Positions 50,435-62,924 of a stretch of DNA of 64,000 nucleotides are shown here, piece by piece (positions within the stretch are counted from its first letter, which is position 1; each line of letters starts with the position of its first letter). Position numbers and translations under genes: made by a program. This DNA comes from Tetradesmus obliquus (taxonomy: Eukaryota; Chlorophyta; Chlorophyceae; Sphaeropleales; Scenedesmaceae): assembly GCA_030272155.1 (NCBI GenBank), contig CP126194.1, positions 2,967,501 through 3,031,500 on the forward strand, in the 5' to 3' direction. The notes under the pieces were generated by a model. The model had not been told where the DNA came from. It worked only from the letters and a program-made list of their open reading frames with translations, and did not search any database.

Positions 50435-51149
50435 GGATGGCTCCAAATTATTGCCGGAATCAAACATCACCGGAAGCCGGCAGGACTTTTTTTGGATTGT
50501 TTTATATCACCGGAAGCCTGCCTGGCTTTTCGGGGGGCTTTTTAAAGTATCACCGGCACTGATGCATGTCTAAAAAAACAATATTGCCGACGGTGCTAAC
50601 TGCAGGATGCACCAGTACGACAGGCATTGCAACATGCAGTGCATGCTCAGCATCATCCTGCTTAGCATCATCCTGCTTAGCATCATCCTTCTCCTGTTGT
50701 TGCTGCTGCTCCTGTTGTGGCGCTGCCTCTGCTGCTGCAGCAGGGACCACTGGTGCTGCAGCTGCTGCTGCTGTCTGACACTTCCCATTGCCAGGAAGCG
50801 TGCCTACTTTCTTTCTAGGAGCTGCAGCCGCGCTGGCTCTAGCCTCGAGAGGTCTCGATCTGCAGCTAGCCTTTCGGACTGTTGTGATCATGCTCGGCTT
50901 CACGCACGGCAAGCAAACCGGCGACTGCCGCATCTAGTTGCGCTTAAATGCTTTAGGATCTATACAATAGCGTATACAGCGTTATCGACAGCGATCTGAG
51001 CGGAAAATGAGGCTTAGAAACATTTCCGAGGTTTAAATTTAATACACCGGAAATTCACCGGAACCCGCAGACATATTATTTGGGTTTTTAAGTCAATCAC
51101 CGGAAGGCCTCAATTCTTTTTCTTTTCCGGTGATATTTTGGAGCCATCC
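50435..51149. mobile_element. Short transposon-like element with terminal inverted repeats
   Basis: The left end starts GGATGGCTCCAAA and the right end is the reverse complement of the same 13 bases, followed inward by related TATT/TATC-CCGGAA. ATCACCGGAA motifs recur inside both ends: near 50467, 50505 and 50551 on the left, and near 51047, 51095 and inverted at 51127 on the right. The interior holds an ATG-started minus-strand frame (50550-50933, 127 residues) with no transposase motif. No certain target-site duplication was seen. It fits a non-autonomous DNA element of about 0.7 kb. Confidence 0.65.
50550..50933 (-). CDS. Hypothetical 127-residue frame inside the inverted-repeat element
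   Basis: Starts at a true ATG (50933). It has a basic N-terminal part (MITTVRKASCRSRP, APRKKVG), then an Ala- and Gln-rich middle and three KQDDA-type repeats (EKDDAKQDDAKQDDAEH). No recognised domain. The low complexity resembles host genes, so it may be captured host sequence or a chance frame. Confidence 0.3.
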   Translation of the reverse strand: MRQSPVCLPCVKPSMITTVRKASCRSRPLEARASAAAAPRKKVGTLPGNGKCQTAAAAAAPVVPAAAAEAAPQQEQQQQQEKDDAKQDDAKQDDAEHALHVAMPVVLVHPAVSTVGNIVFLDMHQCR

Positions 51150-52341
51150 AGTACTACTATTTCTACAGAACACCGCTGCTGTTGACGGCCACCATACTGC
51201 CGGCAGTATGGGCGCCCATACGCGTGCAACTCTGCAGGCCAGCTGGCCAGCATGTAGAGCTCATTGAATCCCTGCACGACACGTGCTTCTGTCGGCAAAG
51301 CATGCAACTTGGTTGATGGGCTGCTGTGCTGAAAGATTGACTGGACTCTGCTGCCGAATCATCAAAGTTTGCTTGAGCTGACTTGATAGCATTGAATGTA
51401 GGTTAATGGACAGCGGAGAAGTGCCATGTATTGTGTTATTGCCCCTTTTAAAACTGGAAAGGTTTGAGGCACATGCGTGTCGCTCTATGGTGCGATATAT
51501 GCACCACGTGTCAGGCACTGCCAGTCAGAGCAGCAGCCTCACCTGCGCTTTCTTGTGCACAGCATATTATGGCCGACATCAGCCTGTCTTGTACAGCAGC
51601 ACAAATTGTATAGCTTTGACTGCTGCAGCTGTTGCCACAGCTGATCCAGCAAAGGCATCTTGTGTGCTGATTCACAGCGCAACTACAGGGCCTGTAGATC
51701 CACTCAGGGCCATGGCAGCCGCTGCCGCTGCGTCCCGTTGTCTTGCAACTGTGCACTAGGAACCAGAGCTATTCGGTGACACAGCGTGCTGTGGTTGGTT
51801 GGCCGACTGTTTCCTGCAAAATTTTCATCAGCCAAGCCTGAAGCTGTGCTCGTCTGCTGCTGCTGCTGCTGTTCCAGCTACTGCTGTTCCTGCTGCTGCT
51901 GATGCCAGCGGTGCGTTCAGACAACATCGCAGATGCTTTCCAGAACAATCGAACAGTTCTACAGTGACTAAGCTCGATCCAGCCAGCCTGGGCTATTGGA
52001 GCCCAGGAATTGGCACCACGCCTCCGACACGATGGATACGGACTTATCAGCCTACTGTTGATCAAATTATTGCGGCTCTGCAGCACGCAAAGGCAGGGCT
52101 GGAGCTGCTTGACGGACAGTAAGCAGGCGTTCAAACTCCCATTGGGGCTCAGGAGGCAGTTCTGTTCCAAAACACGCCTTCGGCACTTTCCGCAGGTCAT
52201 ACATTGCTTTTGCTTAGCTCGGATTGAACATAATGCTGTTGAACAAGCAGAAGGTGACTCTCACCGTGGCAGCCTGATCAGTTCACAAGCACAGTCGTGA
52301 TCAAAGAACTATTTTTTACTGTAATATGCTTACAAGATCAG
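51150..52341. other. Upstream region of the PWWP gene
   Basis: Contains two plus-strand frames (51406-51759 with an ATG, 51799-52122 without) that lack recognisable domains. The second includes a CTG run. They could be 5' exons of the PWWP gene or of a separate gene, but no consistent splice chain was found. Confidence 0.3.
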
Positions 52342-55300
52342 ATGAGAGATAGGTTGCGAGGGTCAGGCGGGGGCAACAAGAGCCAAGGCAACCAGCAGCA
52401 GGCCAGCACACCTCAGCCTCTGCTGCCTGAGCCTGTAGAGCTTGTTTGGGCCAAGGTATGAAACGATCAATTGCATTCAGCGCAGTCAACAATGTGTAGC
52501 ACGGTCGAATTGTGTCTCTGTACACGCGTCGGCAGAAAACGCCCAGCCTGCAGATCCGTGCGCCTGCAAGCCTGTTGCTTATGTATGATGCACGATACAG
52601 GTTCCCGGATGGCAGTGGTGGCCGGCAAGGCTGCTGCCATTGGCCAAAGAGGCAAGGACAACCGAGGAGGAGAGGCTGGTGCTGTTCCTGGTTGATCGCA
52701 CCGTAGCGCGCGTTCCCAGCACCCCGCCGCTGTTTCATGTGCACTACAACCGCTTTCTTGGAGCTACATATGGCAACAAGGTGAGTGGGAGCAGCAGGTC
52801 AGGCCCCAGCAGCTGCTGGTCCTGCAAAGTGTGGCCTGCACTGCTTACAGCGGCGCTGCTAGCTAGCAATGCACAGTACCTGCACCTGTTTTGAGGTGTA
52901 AACAACAAAGCCGAACGCCTGTTTTGCACTTTTTGCTGCTGCAGAAACTGTTCCAGGCCGTTGAGGAGGCGCGAGGAATGCTGGTGGATGCTCCAGCAGG
53001 GCCAGAGCTGCCGCTGCTGGCATACCCGCAGCCGGTCAAAGAAGACATGCGCAAGTCAGGCAGGCAGCTGCTGCAGTTCCTGAGGCAGGTAGCTGTGGAG
53101 CCGATGGTGAGTTCTTAATGCAGTGCAACAACACTCGCAGCAATGTATGGAAGCGCAGTGCAGCAGCAATAGTGCAGCCGCAGCAGGGGTGTTGTTGCTG
53201 TGTTGTCCTGCAAGCAGCATGTGGCATTCAGCTGTGCCAAACATCAGTCATGGTGCCTGCCTTGATGTTGATGGGCTGCACAGCCCCCTGAAACCTCAAC
53301 CAGCAGTCGACCTTTGTTGAAGCAACTGTGACATTAGTACTTGAAGGCCATCAGAGGCGATATCACCCGCAAGCAGCAGCACTGCACTATGCGCACTGCA
53401 AGGGCGCCAGCAGGCAAATGATGACTGTTGCTGGCACTCACCGCACCACACGCGCACTACCTCTTAACATCTGTTTCTGTGCACATCTATCTCCTTGCGC
53501 ACCATGCCGCACCTTGCAGGCGCCGCTGAACAAGCTGCAGGACCAGACCTGCAAGCGCGTGCTGCACGCAGTGCGCCACAACAGGCTGCTGGCGGAGGTG
53601 AGCGCAGCGCTGCAGCAACAATCTGACAGAAGCAGCTTGTATGAGTCACACAGTATGACACATAGCGTGAACAGTAGGAGAAGCAGCTGCGGTAGGCACA
53701 GCGGCATGCACATGTGATTGTCATGGCACAGCTGCATCACCTGCCTTCAGCTGCATGTTGCACAATTGCCGTCTCTGCTCAAAGCGGCCTGATGCAGAGC
53801 AAGCACTGCAACAAAGGCCAATGCATTGCACTCACTGGCTTGCCTTGCATTGATGCATTTCTGCACTGCTGCTGTTGCGTGCTTGCAGGGTGTCGAGCCA
53901 TTCGTGCTGCCAGCAGACCATCTCGCAGCCACTGCAGCAGCAGACACAGCAGCGGGTACTGCAGGCGCAGCTGCCACCAGTGGCGAACAGCAGCAGCAGG
54001 CAAGCGGGGCAGCAGCAGTGGAGCGAGCTAAGAGGCAGCGCAAGCCACAGACATGGTTGCAGTTTGGCAATGTGGTGGACCGTGCAGCTGTGCAAGGCAA
54101 CAGCGGCAGCAGCAGCGGCGCTGCAGCTGACGGAGACGCTGGGAAGCCGGCAGTAGCAGCAGCAGCAGCAGTAGCAGCTGCGTCAGGCACGGCAGCAGGC
54201 GGGCCTGCAGTGAGCGCAGGCAAGGCAAAGGCAGGCAAGCAGCAGCAGCAGCAGCAGCAGCAGCAGGGTGAAAGCAGCAGGCGCACGCGTGGGAGCACGC
54301 CTGTGCCTCCGCCGCCGCAGCAGCAGCAGCGGGTTGGTCCACACATGGCAATGCTCCGCAAGCGTATGCAGGAGCAGCAGTTGATGCAGCTGCAGCGGGC
54401 TGGATCGGGATCCGTGGCTGCCAGCAGACCACCTCCTGCTGCTGCTGCAGTTGCTGTTGCTGCTGTAGGCCGGCCATCCCTGGGTGTTGCAGCTGCTGCA
54501 GCAGCTGCTGCAGACGGCCGCAGCCGTGCTGGCCGGCCGCGCAAGCGTACTGCTGCTGCAATAGAGGCAGAGGAGCAGGAGCTGCTGCTGGTTGTGGAAA
54601 GCAGCAGCAGCGGCAGCAGCAGCGACGAATCTGGCAGCAGAAGTGACGGCAGCAGCAGTGAGGGTGAGGACTCTGCTGAGTCAGACTCAGAAGTTTCTTC
54701 AGACCTCAACCAGGAGGATGATGAGCAGCAGCAGGACAGGCAGCAGCAGCAGCAGCAGCAGCGCAACGGCCGGCAGCTGTTGCCGGGACGGCCCAGGACT
54801 GGCCGCACCGCTGCTGCTGCTGTTGCTGCTGCCACTGCAGCTGCTGCATCTTCAGACGATGATGACAATGCAGCTGCTGACGCAAGCAGGCGGGAGCGGC
54901 ATTGCCACAAGCGGCGGCGGCTGATGTCACTCACAGGCTGTGGCAACCAGGGCAGCGGTAATGAGCATGCAGGCAGCGCTGCAGCTGGCAAGAGGGGCCG
55001 TGCTGGATCTGCAGACTCCAGTGGCACAGACAGGCAGCAGGATGCAGCAGCAGCAGCAGGGCTGGCGCGGCAGGGCAGCAGCAAGGGTGCCAAGCGGCAG
55101 CACAAGAAGCAGCTGCGGCGGCAGCAGGCAGCTGCCTGGGATCATGAGCAGCAGTCAGTGTCAGATGACGGCAATGCAGCTGCTGATGATGATGGGGAGG
55201 ATGAAGGCATGTCTGATGCACCTGCAGATCAAGCAGCAGCAGCACGCAGCCGCAAACTGAACAGCAGGGGTTACAGCATGGGAATGCACCGCGGCAACGG

Positions 55301-57547
55301 CTCAGGTGCTATGTTGCGCCGCCGCAGCAGCACTGCCAGCCGGGAGCGGCTTGCGGCTGCTCACTATGCTGCGCTGGCTGCTGCTTTTGGCGGTCTGGGG
55401 GAGCAGCAGCGGCGGCAGCAGCAGCAGCATAGTGATGATGAAGATGAGGAAGATGAGCTGTATGAGCAGCAGCAGCAGCAGCGAGGCCGGCAGCGGTATG
55501 TGCAGCAGCAGCAGCAGCGCAGGCAGCGCTGCAGAAGTCCGCAGCTGATGCGGCCTGTGCAGCAGCAGCAGCAGGGTCAGGCTCGCTTTGCTGCTGCTGC
55601 TGCTGATGCCACCTGCTGCAGGTGCCAGCTGCCGCTGCCGCCTGCCAGCTTTTGCTACCGCAGCAGCAGCACCAACGTGCCGCTGCCATCGCCTCAGCAG
55701 CAGCAGCAGCAACGTGGTTTTGCCGGCCAGCTGGACTCTGCTGTTGCTGCTGCCCCGCAGCAGGAGGAGCTCGAGATGCTGCAGACTCTGGAGTGGCACC
55801 GGCAGCAGCGGCAGCAGGTGTTCTACGGCGGCGGCGGCAGCGGCGGCTGCAGCAGCAGCAGCATGGAGCAGTGCCTTGCATTGCTGGACGGTGATTTGGA
55901 TGAGGTCCTGCAAGCAGGCAGCAGGGATGGGCCTGCAAGGCTGCTTGAGGGTCAGCTGGAGCCTGCAGTGCAGCAGCAGCAGCAGCAGGAGGCTGAGGGG
56001 GAGCACTCGCTGGTTGATGTGCAGGCGGGGCCGCATGAGGGGCTGCTGAGTGCAATGGGGCAGGCATACCAGCAGGTGGGAGCCCCTGGATCAGAACAGC
56101 TTCACAACACACATACAACATTAGAGACTTTGTGTATCCAGCTTACAGAATGGTAGTTGCTACGACAGGCGCAGTTGCTTTGACATGCGCACGTACATGC
56201 GTGTCTCCTTGATCTCCCTCCAAGAAGTTGTCACTATGCCTCCTCAGCAGTAGTAAGTGGGCCGCGCTTTTGCCACTTACTACTTCAGCTGCACTAGGTC
56301 GGTTGGACTGCTGCACATGTGTCACTCCGGCCTGCTGCCATATCTCCTGCTGCTGCTGCTGCTGCCATGCAGGTCGACCTTGTCTGTGATGGCTCAGACT
56401 GCCACCCTCTGTCAAGCTCAGATCTGCTGGCAGCAGACACAGACCCCACAGCAGCAGCAGCAGCAGCAGCAGCAGCTGCAGAGGGCTGCAGCACACCACT
56501 GCATAGTCCCTTATCGCCTTCGCTTGGCCCTGCATTAGTTGATATGGCAGCAGGGCCACACCTAGCTGCTGTGGGTGCTGAGCTGCTGCCTGGTTTGGAG
56601 GAGGACTTGAAGCATGCTGCTGCCATCTTTGGGCAGCACAGCCCCTTGAAGCACTGGCAACCTGCAGCAGAGGAGGCAGACGATCTGCTGCAGCAGCAGC
56701 ACCGGGACCAGCAGCAGCAGCAGCAGCAGAAGGATCAGCAGGGTGATGAGGACTGCTGCTGCGATGGAGCCGCTGATGAGGGTAGTCCAGGTTCGGCCAA
56801 GGCAGCAGCAGCAGCAGCAGGTGAGGCTGCTGCCGGTTGCTGCCTGCAGCAGCATGGGGACAGCCCTAGCCGCTGCTCTCACGAGGCAGCTCTGCAGCTG
56901 CCAACGCAGTGGGTGCTGCTGCATGACGATGAGGAGGAAGCAGCACAGGATGTGAGCAAAAGGCCCAAGCACAAACACAGCAGGGATGGAAAGCACGGGC
57001 CGTCTACAGCAGCAGCAGCAGCAGGAGGGAAGGCTAGTGGGTGCAGTAGGCACCCACAGGTTCTGCGGCACTCAGCAGCAGGCCTGGCAGCAGCAGCAGC
57101 AGCAGCTGCAGGCAAGCACAGCCTGCAGCAAGCCTGCCAGTGCGGCAGCGCGGCATGCGGCAAGCTTCGGCCATCATCTAAAGCAGCAGGTGCAGGTGCA
57201 GGTGCAGGTTTAAAGCCGTGCGGAATTGCAGAGCACCATGCGATGCCCCAGGTGCACATACACAAGAAGTGCGACCTGCAGCTGCAAGTATACGAGTACG
57301 AAAGGCAGCTCGAGCAGCGCAGCAAGACGATTGCAGATCTGCAGCAGCAGCTTGAGGAGAAGGATGGCCAGCTGCAGCACAAGCAGCAGCAGGTGGCAGC
57401 GCTGAGCAACCAGGCAGTGCAGCAGGCCAAGCAGCTGCAGCAGCAGGCTACTGAGCTCATGGCTGTGAGGGCGCTGCTGGCACAGCTAGGGCTGCACCTG
57501 CACAGGCCAGCCTCTGCTGATGCCACAAGCCCTAGGTCAGCAGCCAC

Positions 57548-57580
<33 letters not shown>

Positions 57581-58686
57581 ACAAGCAGCTGCGGCAGCAT
57601 CACCAGCTGCACCAGCAGCAGCAGCAGCAGCTGGAGCAGCGTCAGCGTCAGCACAAGCTGCTGTGCGCACCAGCAGGCGCATTGCGAGCAAGGCAGCCGC
57701 ACCGCCGCCGCCCCTAGCAGCAGCAGCAGCAGCAGACAGCCCGGCCAAGCCAGCCGCCCCTGCTGCTGCTGCTGCTGCTGCTGCCAGCGCAGCAGCAGGT
57801 CAGGCTGCTCTGCCATCGCCTGTGCTGCGCAAGCAGCTCTCAGAGCATCAGACCCTTGTAGCAGCACTTGAGCGGATGCTGCAGGAGGTACGGGGCAAGA
57901 GCGCTGCGCTTGCGAAGCAGCAGGATGCACAAGTCTCGCATTTGGCACTTCGGCTGGCTGCTGCAGAACAAGAGGCTGCTGCAGCAAAGAAGCAGCTTGC
58001 GGCTTCCAAGGGCAAAGCGAGCAGCGCGGGCGGGTCTGCTGCTGCTGGCACAGGCAGGGCCAGGAATGGCCTGAGCATGGGTGGGCGCAGGTCTTCTGCT
58101 GCTGTTGCTGAGCGACTAGCTGCAGGCGGTGCTGCTGCTGCTGCTGCCGGTGGCAGTGGCGCTTCTGCATCTGCTGCTTTGGTGCTTGGCCCCACACCAG
58201 CGGGAACGACCGGACCAGCAGCAGCAGCAGCACCAACAGCAGCAGCTGCTGCTGCAGCAGGTACAGGGGAGGAAGCAACGGAGGCTGCGGGCGCAAAGCC
58301 GGCAGCAGCAGCAGCGGCTGCTGCAGCTGCAGCTGCTGCTTCTGCCAGCAGCAAGAAGCCGCCAGCGAAGCGACGGCAGCAGCAGCAGCAGCAGCCGTCG
58401 CAACAGCCGCAGCAGCAGCTGCAGCAGCAGCGGCTGGCAGGCCAAGCTCTGAGTGCAGCAGATGTGTTTCAGCGGCAACCTCGTGTGGCTCTTCCGGTCA
58501 CACTGAACCTGCAGAGGGCAAGCAGCAGCAACGCCAGCAACAGCAGCAACAGCCCAGCAACAGTGGTCACCATGCAGGCCCTGGCAGCAGCACTCGCTGC
58601 CATGAACGGCACAGCACACCAGAATGCTGCTGCCGCTGCTGCTGCTGCTGCCGCGCGCAATGGCGGCACTTCAAGCAGCACTGGCA

Positions 58687-58717
<31 letters not shown>

Positions 58718-60074
58718 GGCAGGGGGTGCTAAGACGGTGAATGTGCACACCACTGCTGCCATTGCAGCAGCACTGGCTAATGCACAGAGCGGCAGCACGC
58801 TATATGCGCTGCAAGCTCCAGGCAATGGCACATCAGGTGGCGGCCCTATTCTTATGCTGAAGCCTCCAACTCTGGAGTCCCTGGTTGCATACAACAATGC
58901 AAGGCAGAGCTTGATGGCTGCGCAGCTGTCTGCAGCACAAGGCACAGCAGCCTCAAGCGACACAACTGCAGCACAGCATGCATTTGCGGCCCTGGCATAC
59001 AGCGCTGGACGTGGCAGCAGCAGCAGCAGCGGCAGCAGAGGGGGCAGGGGTGGGGGTGGCAGGGGCGCAGGCAGGGCCGGCAGCAGGAGCATTGTCCCAA
59101 GGCTAGACAGCTTTGGCCAAGCAAACAGTGCTGCTGCTGCTGCTGCTGCAGCAGCAGCAGCCGCTGCTTCAAAGGCCGCTGCTGCCAATGCTGCAGCGCA
59201 GGCTGCTGTCAAAGCCAATGCTGCAGCACAGGCTGCTGCTAAGGCCAATGCTGCGGCGCAGGTTACTGCTAAGGCTGAGGCTGCAGCACCAGCACCGGCA
59301 GCAGCAGCAGCTGCGGCAAAGGTGGTGCCTGCACCACTGGCAGCAGCAGAAGCATTGCTGTCACTGTCTGGAGCAGCAGCAGCACCACCACCAAAGGCAC
59401 CAGCAGCAGTGCCACCGCCGGCGCGTGCAGCATCAATTCCACTGGCCTTTGCACCTGCAGCTAGCGCTTCTGCGGCCGCTTCAGGCACGGCTGCTGGCTC
59501 TGCTGCAGCGCGTGCTACTTCTGCCACAGGCGTCCCCGCTGGGGAGGCAGCAGCTGCAGCTGCAGCAGCAGCAGAAAAGGTGGCAGCAGCAGCAGCAAAG
59601 GCGGCAAACGCCGGTGCTGCAGAGCCACCAGCCACAGGTGCAGGTGTGTCATGCAGCGGCACTCCTGCTGGAGCCGTGGAGGTGGTGGCAGCAGCAGCTG
59701 AAGCGGCAGTGGCTAGTGCGGCAGAGGCACCAGCAGTACCAGCAGCACCAACACTGGCCGCCGCAGCAGCAGCAGCACCACCACCACCAGCTTCCAAAGT
59801 AAGCCAAGCAGCAGCGCCAGCAGCGCTGACAGCTGGTGCCGACCCAGCAGCAGCAGCAGCAGCAGCACCGGCAGCAGCAGCAGCACCGGCAGCAGCAGCA
59901 GCAGCAGCAGCAGCAACGGCAGCAGCAGCAGCAGCAGCACCGGCAGCAGCAGCAGCAGCAGCACCGGCAGCAGCAGCAGCAGCACCGGCAGCCCCTGAGC
60001 TGGCTGCTGGCATTGCTGCAGCGCTGGCAGCAGTGCTGGCAGCTAATGCCCAGGCTGCTAATGCCAGCATCTAG
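52342..60074 (+). CDS. Giant PWWP-domain chromatin protein with polyQ/polyA tracts
   Basis: Exons 52342-52455, 52601-52780, 52945-53106, 53520-53597, 53889-56075 and 56373-60074 join in phase to about 2,140 residues. The PWWP domain is split over the first exons: ELVWAK (about 33-38), then VPGWQWWPARLL (39-50) and LVLFLVDRTVARVP with HYNRFLG, followed by helical FQAVEEARGML. PWWP domains read methylated histone tails and bind DNA, so a nuclear chromatin role is likely. The remainder is mostly polyglutamine, polyalanine and acidic serine runs (SDESGSRSDGSSSEGEDSAE). Exceptions are a Cys-rich CQCGSAACGKL (about 1163) and a coiled coil (about 1212-1280) around RQLEQRSKTIADLQQQLEEKDG. The join from the fifth to the sixth exon is inferred from matching phase and clean splice sites; otherwise the frame would stop at 56156. 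Confidence 0.78.
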
Positions 60075-62924
60075 GTTGACGCTGCTGCAGTGGCAGTATG
60101 CAAGCCATGGTCAGCATCTCTGTTGTTATGTTACTCGTTATGGTACTTTTCATGTTCGTGTCTGCAAGGTGCATCAGCACTGACGTGCATTGCTCGTGTG
60201 CTTGCGTGGACGCCGGGATCTGCTGCATGGCACTGCAGTAGAGGTGAGGTGTGGTGGGTGGCGCTGGTGCTGCTGCCTGTCCTGCTCTCTGAACCCTTCA
60301 AACATGCAAGCATGCTGAGTTTCGTGTTGCTACACAGCGCGCATCTGCACAGGCCAGCTGGAGTGCATGCCTGATGGTTTTAGCGGAGGGTTTTGGGGTG
60401 TGTGCGGCGCATTGTGAGGGTTCAGTGAATACTGGAATTGAGGACTGTGGCTCCGCATGTGTATCCTCGCTTGACATAGTGATCCGGCAGTTGTATTTTT
60501 TGCTGTGCACGCTTGATGTGCATTCTTTGTCTCTTACGCGCTGCTATGCGTGCTGGTTGACGTGCCATCAGCTGTTGGCTGTGTACTTACCGAATCAAGC
60601 AGGCTTGGCTTTGCAGGATGAGGTGGCCTGTTGTGCCTCGGCCGGTGCTGTGGTCAAGCGGGTGCAGCAGATGCAATGCTGCTCGCACGCACCACACCTA
60701 GGCACTCAATTGCGCACTTTATGGCAGCTGCAGCATAGCGCAGGAGGCGGGTAGCATGGCGCTTGGTTGTTTGAGACCCATCTCATGCCCGAGTCTGTTG
60801 CCAGGAGGCAGGACTTGTGAACATATATGCTGGGCAGACATAGTCATTTTTCATTTGAACACATCTTTAGGCAGGGCGCAGCATCTGCTACTCCTATATG
60901 CTGTTGCTGTGGTGCTATGTACGCCTGCTGCCGTGTCATTCTGCGAGGGGGAGCTCATACATGCTGCAGCAGTGCATATGCTCCACGGCAGTGTTGCGGT
61001 GTGTTTGACCGGAAAGGCGCTGCACGCCTGGGGTTACCACGGGCAGAAGGAAACCTAAAACAGACTATGTGTCCTGAAAAGACAGCACAACCAGCATTGT
61101 TAGGTTGTGTGCGTCGCCAATGCTGTGTGAATGGGCGCCGTAGATGCTTGTGTTGTGTTCTTCTGGGTGTCTTCTGCTGCTGCCGCGGCATGTCAACTGC
61201 CCAGCCCTGCTTTGGCGCCGGCGCCAGTTGCAGGGCTGCGTAGTGGCATGTTCGCATGGCATGTACATCACAAAAATGAATGAAGGGGTTGTGCCATGTT
61301 TTTTGGCCGTCAACTTCTGCGCATCAGTTGGTACTCTTCATGTTGTATTTGAGTCCATCCCAAGCAATCAAGGCAGCTCATAATGCTGCTGGACAGTCGT
61401 GTGCTTCAGCACTGTGGCTGGCACTATGCACACCTCAGGCATTATGCACTACACGTTATATGTCTGCAGCTGAGGGGGTTCCTTTGAGCACAAGTATGCT
61501 GAGCTGGTTCAACCCAGAACTCTTGTATGTTGTTAGCAGGCTGCATCCCGCATGCTCAACATTGATGGCCTTGGGGCCAGTGAGTGCCAACCATGTGGGC
61601 ATGTAAAGATGGCCAGTCTAGCAAAAAGGGTGCATAGGGTGGGGCCGCAGCCAGCTGATGGCCAGCTGGCAGCAACAGACAGGAGCCTTGGCTTGCTGTT
61701 CTGAAGATCTCTGTTGTTCTTACACATGTTGATGAATGAAGATTTGGCCAGCTAACTGTTTCATACGAAAGGGACGCTCCCTTTCCAGTGTAAGAGCACA
61801 TTACTTGCTGTAACGCAACCCAATGTTGGTCAAGGAACATCTGTAAACAATCGAACCCTTGCAAAGGTATGGCCGACCAACACCCGGTAAATGGCATGCA
61901 TGAACAACATGGCATGACATGGCAGCTGCAGTCGGCGTGCTGGCGCTGCAGTGTCACACGGGTTGCCAAAACACCATGCGGGGTGGCCCAGTACTGGGCA
62001 CTAGTGCTCGAGGCAATGCGTGGGCGGCGTGCATCCCAAGTGCATGCTAGCATCTGCGCACTGCATAGGTAGGCAAAAAATTCAACTGAAGGAATCGGGA
62101 TGCTGCACAAACCTCAGATAACATGCACAGCAGCCTCCGCAGACAAACAATTGTATGTGTATCCTAGCGATGCTGCAGCAGGTTGCGACAGCTGCTGCAC
62201 TAGCTGCTGCTGAACCCCACCCTTGACACCAGACGCCCCAGCCGCCTGCCATGCCAGCCACAGCGAGTCGTACACAGTTATCATTATCCATGTCCCAGCG
62301 TGCCAATTTGGCAATAGCCAGGAATGCGTGAATATGCAGGACTGCACAGCTGTGGATCGGCACTGGTCACTCATTGGAACTATCCAGGACCCTGGCAACT
62401 CCAGATGCATCTGCATGTCCAACCTTAGATGCATCCGCACGTATCACAATACATCCAAATGCATGTATGCGGGTATGCCAAAGACGGTCAAGCGTATAAG
62501 CCATGTTCAGCTGTTGTGCAGTGTTGCAGGGGAGCAGATATGTCGCTGGGCAGCAGCTGACAGCATACATGACAGAGGTGCCTGCACTCAGTATTAATGC
62601 AGGCACGCGAGAACCAGTACAAGATCCAGGGCAAACCTCCAGTCACATAAACGCTAGACAGATGATAGGCAATGCCAGTATGTGCAGCACCATGAACATG
62701 TTGAGTTTCCTGCGTCACAGCAACTGCACGTGCTACACACATGCTACACACGTGCTACACAGCACTTGGCAGAACCAGCCTACCCACACACCCTACGCTG
62801 AACAATGTGGCAGCTGTCATGTGCATCTGCAGGCACTGCAGCATGCATCACACAGCCTCCCACAGCTGCCGTTAACATTCAACGCCACAAGTACTGCCCC
62901 ACACCCTACAGCAAGTGAGGCTGC
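60075..62924. other. Convergent 3' flanks of the PWWP gene and MCM9
   Basis: Almost three kilobases without a supported gene. TGTAA occurs near 61604 and 61840 on the plus strand, far from the PWWP stop. Additional C-terminal MCM9 exons could hide here. ACGTGCTACAC-like tandem units occur at about 62728-62763. Confidence 0.35.

Noticed and set aside
51406..52122. Two plus-strand frames as a separate gene
   Set aside because: No domain and no consistent splice chain, and one lacks ATG. Left as possible 5' region of the PWWP gene.
53747..55105. A 452-codon minus-strand frame
   Set aside because: Shadow of the CAG-rich PWWP exon, whose plus-strand frame joins in phase on both sides.
58469..60070. 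A 533-codon minus-strand alanine frame
   Set aside because: GCA/TGC triplet runs are open on both strands; only the plus frame continues the PWWP gene.
61556..62110. A 184-codon minus-strand frame as a C-terminal MCM9 exon
   Set aside because: No acceptor in phase with the MCM9 end and no MCM9-like sequence.
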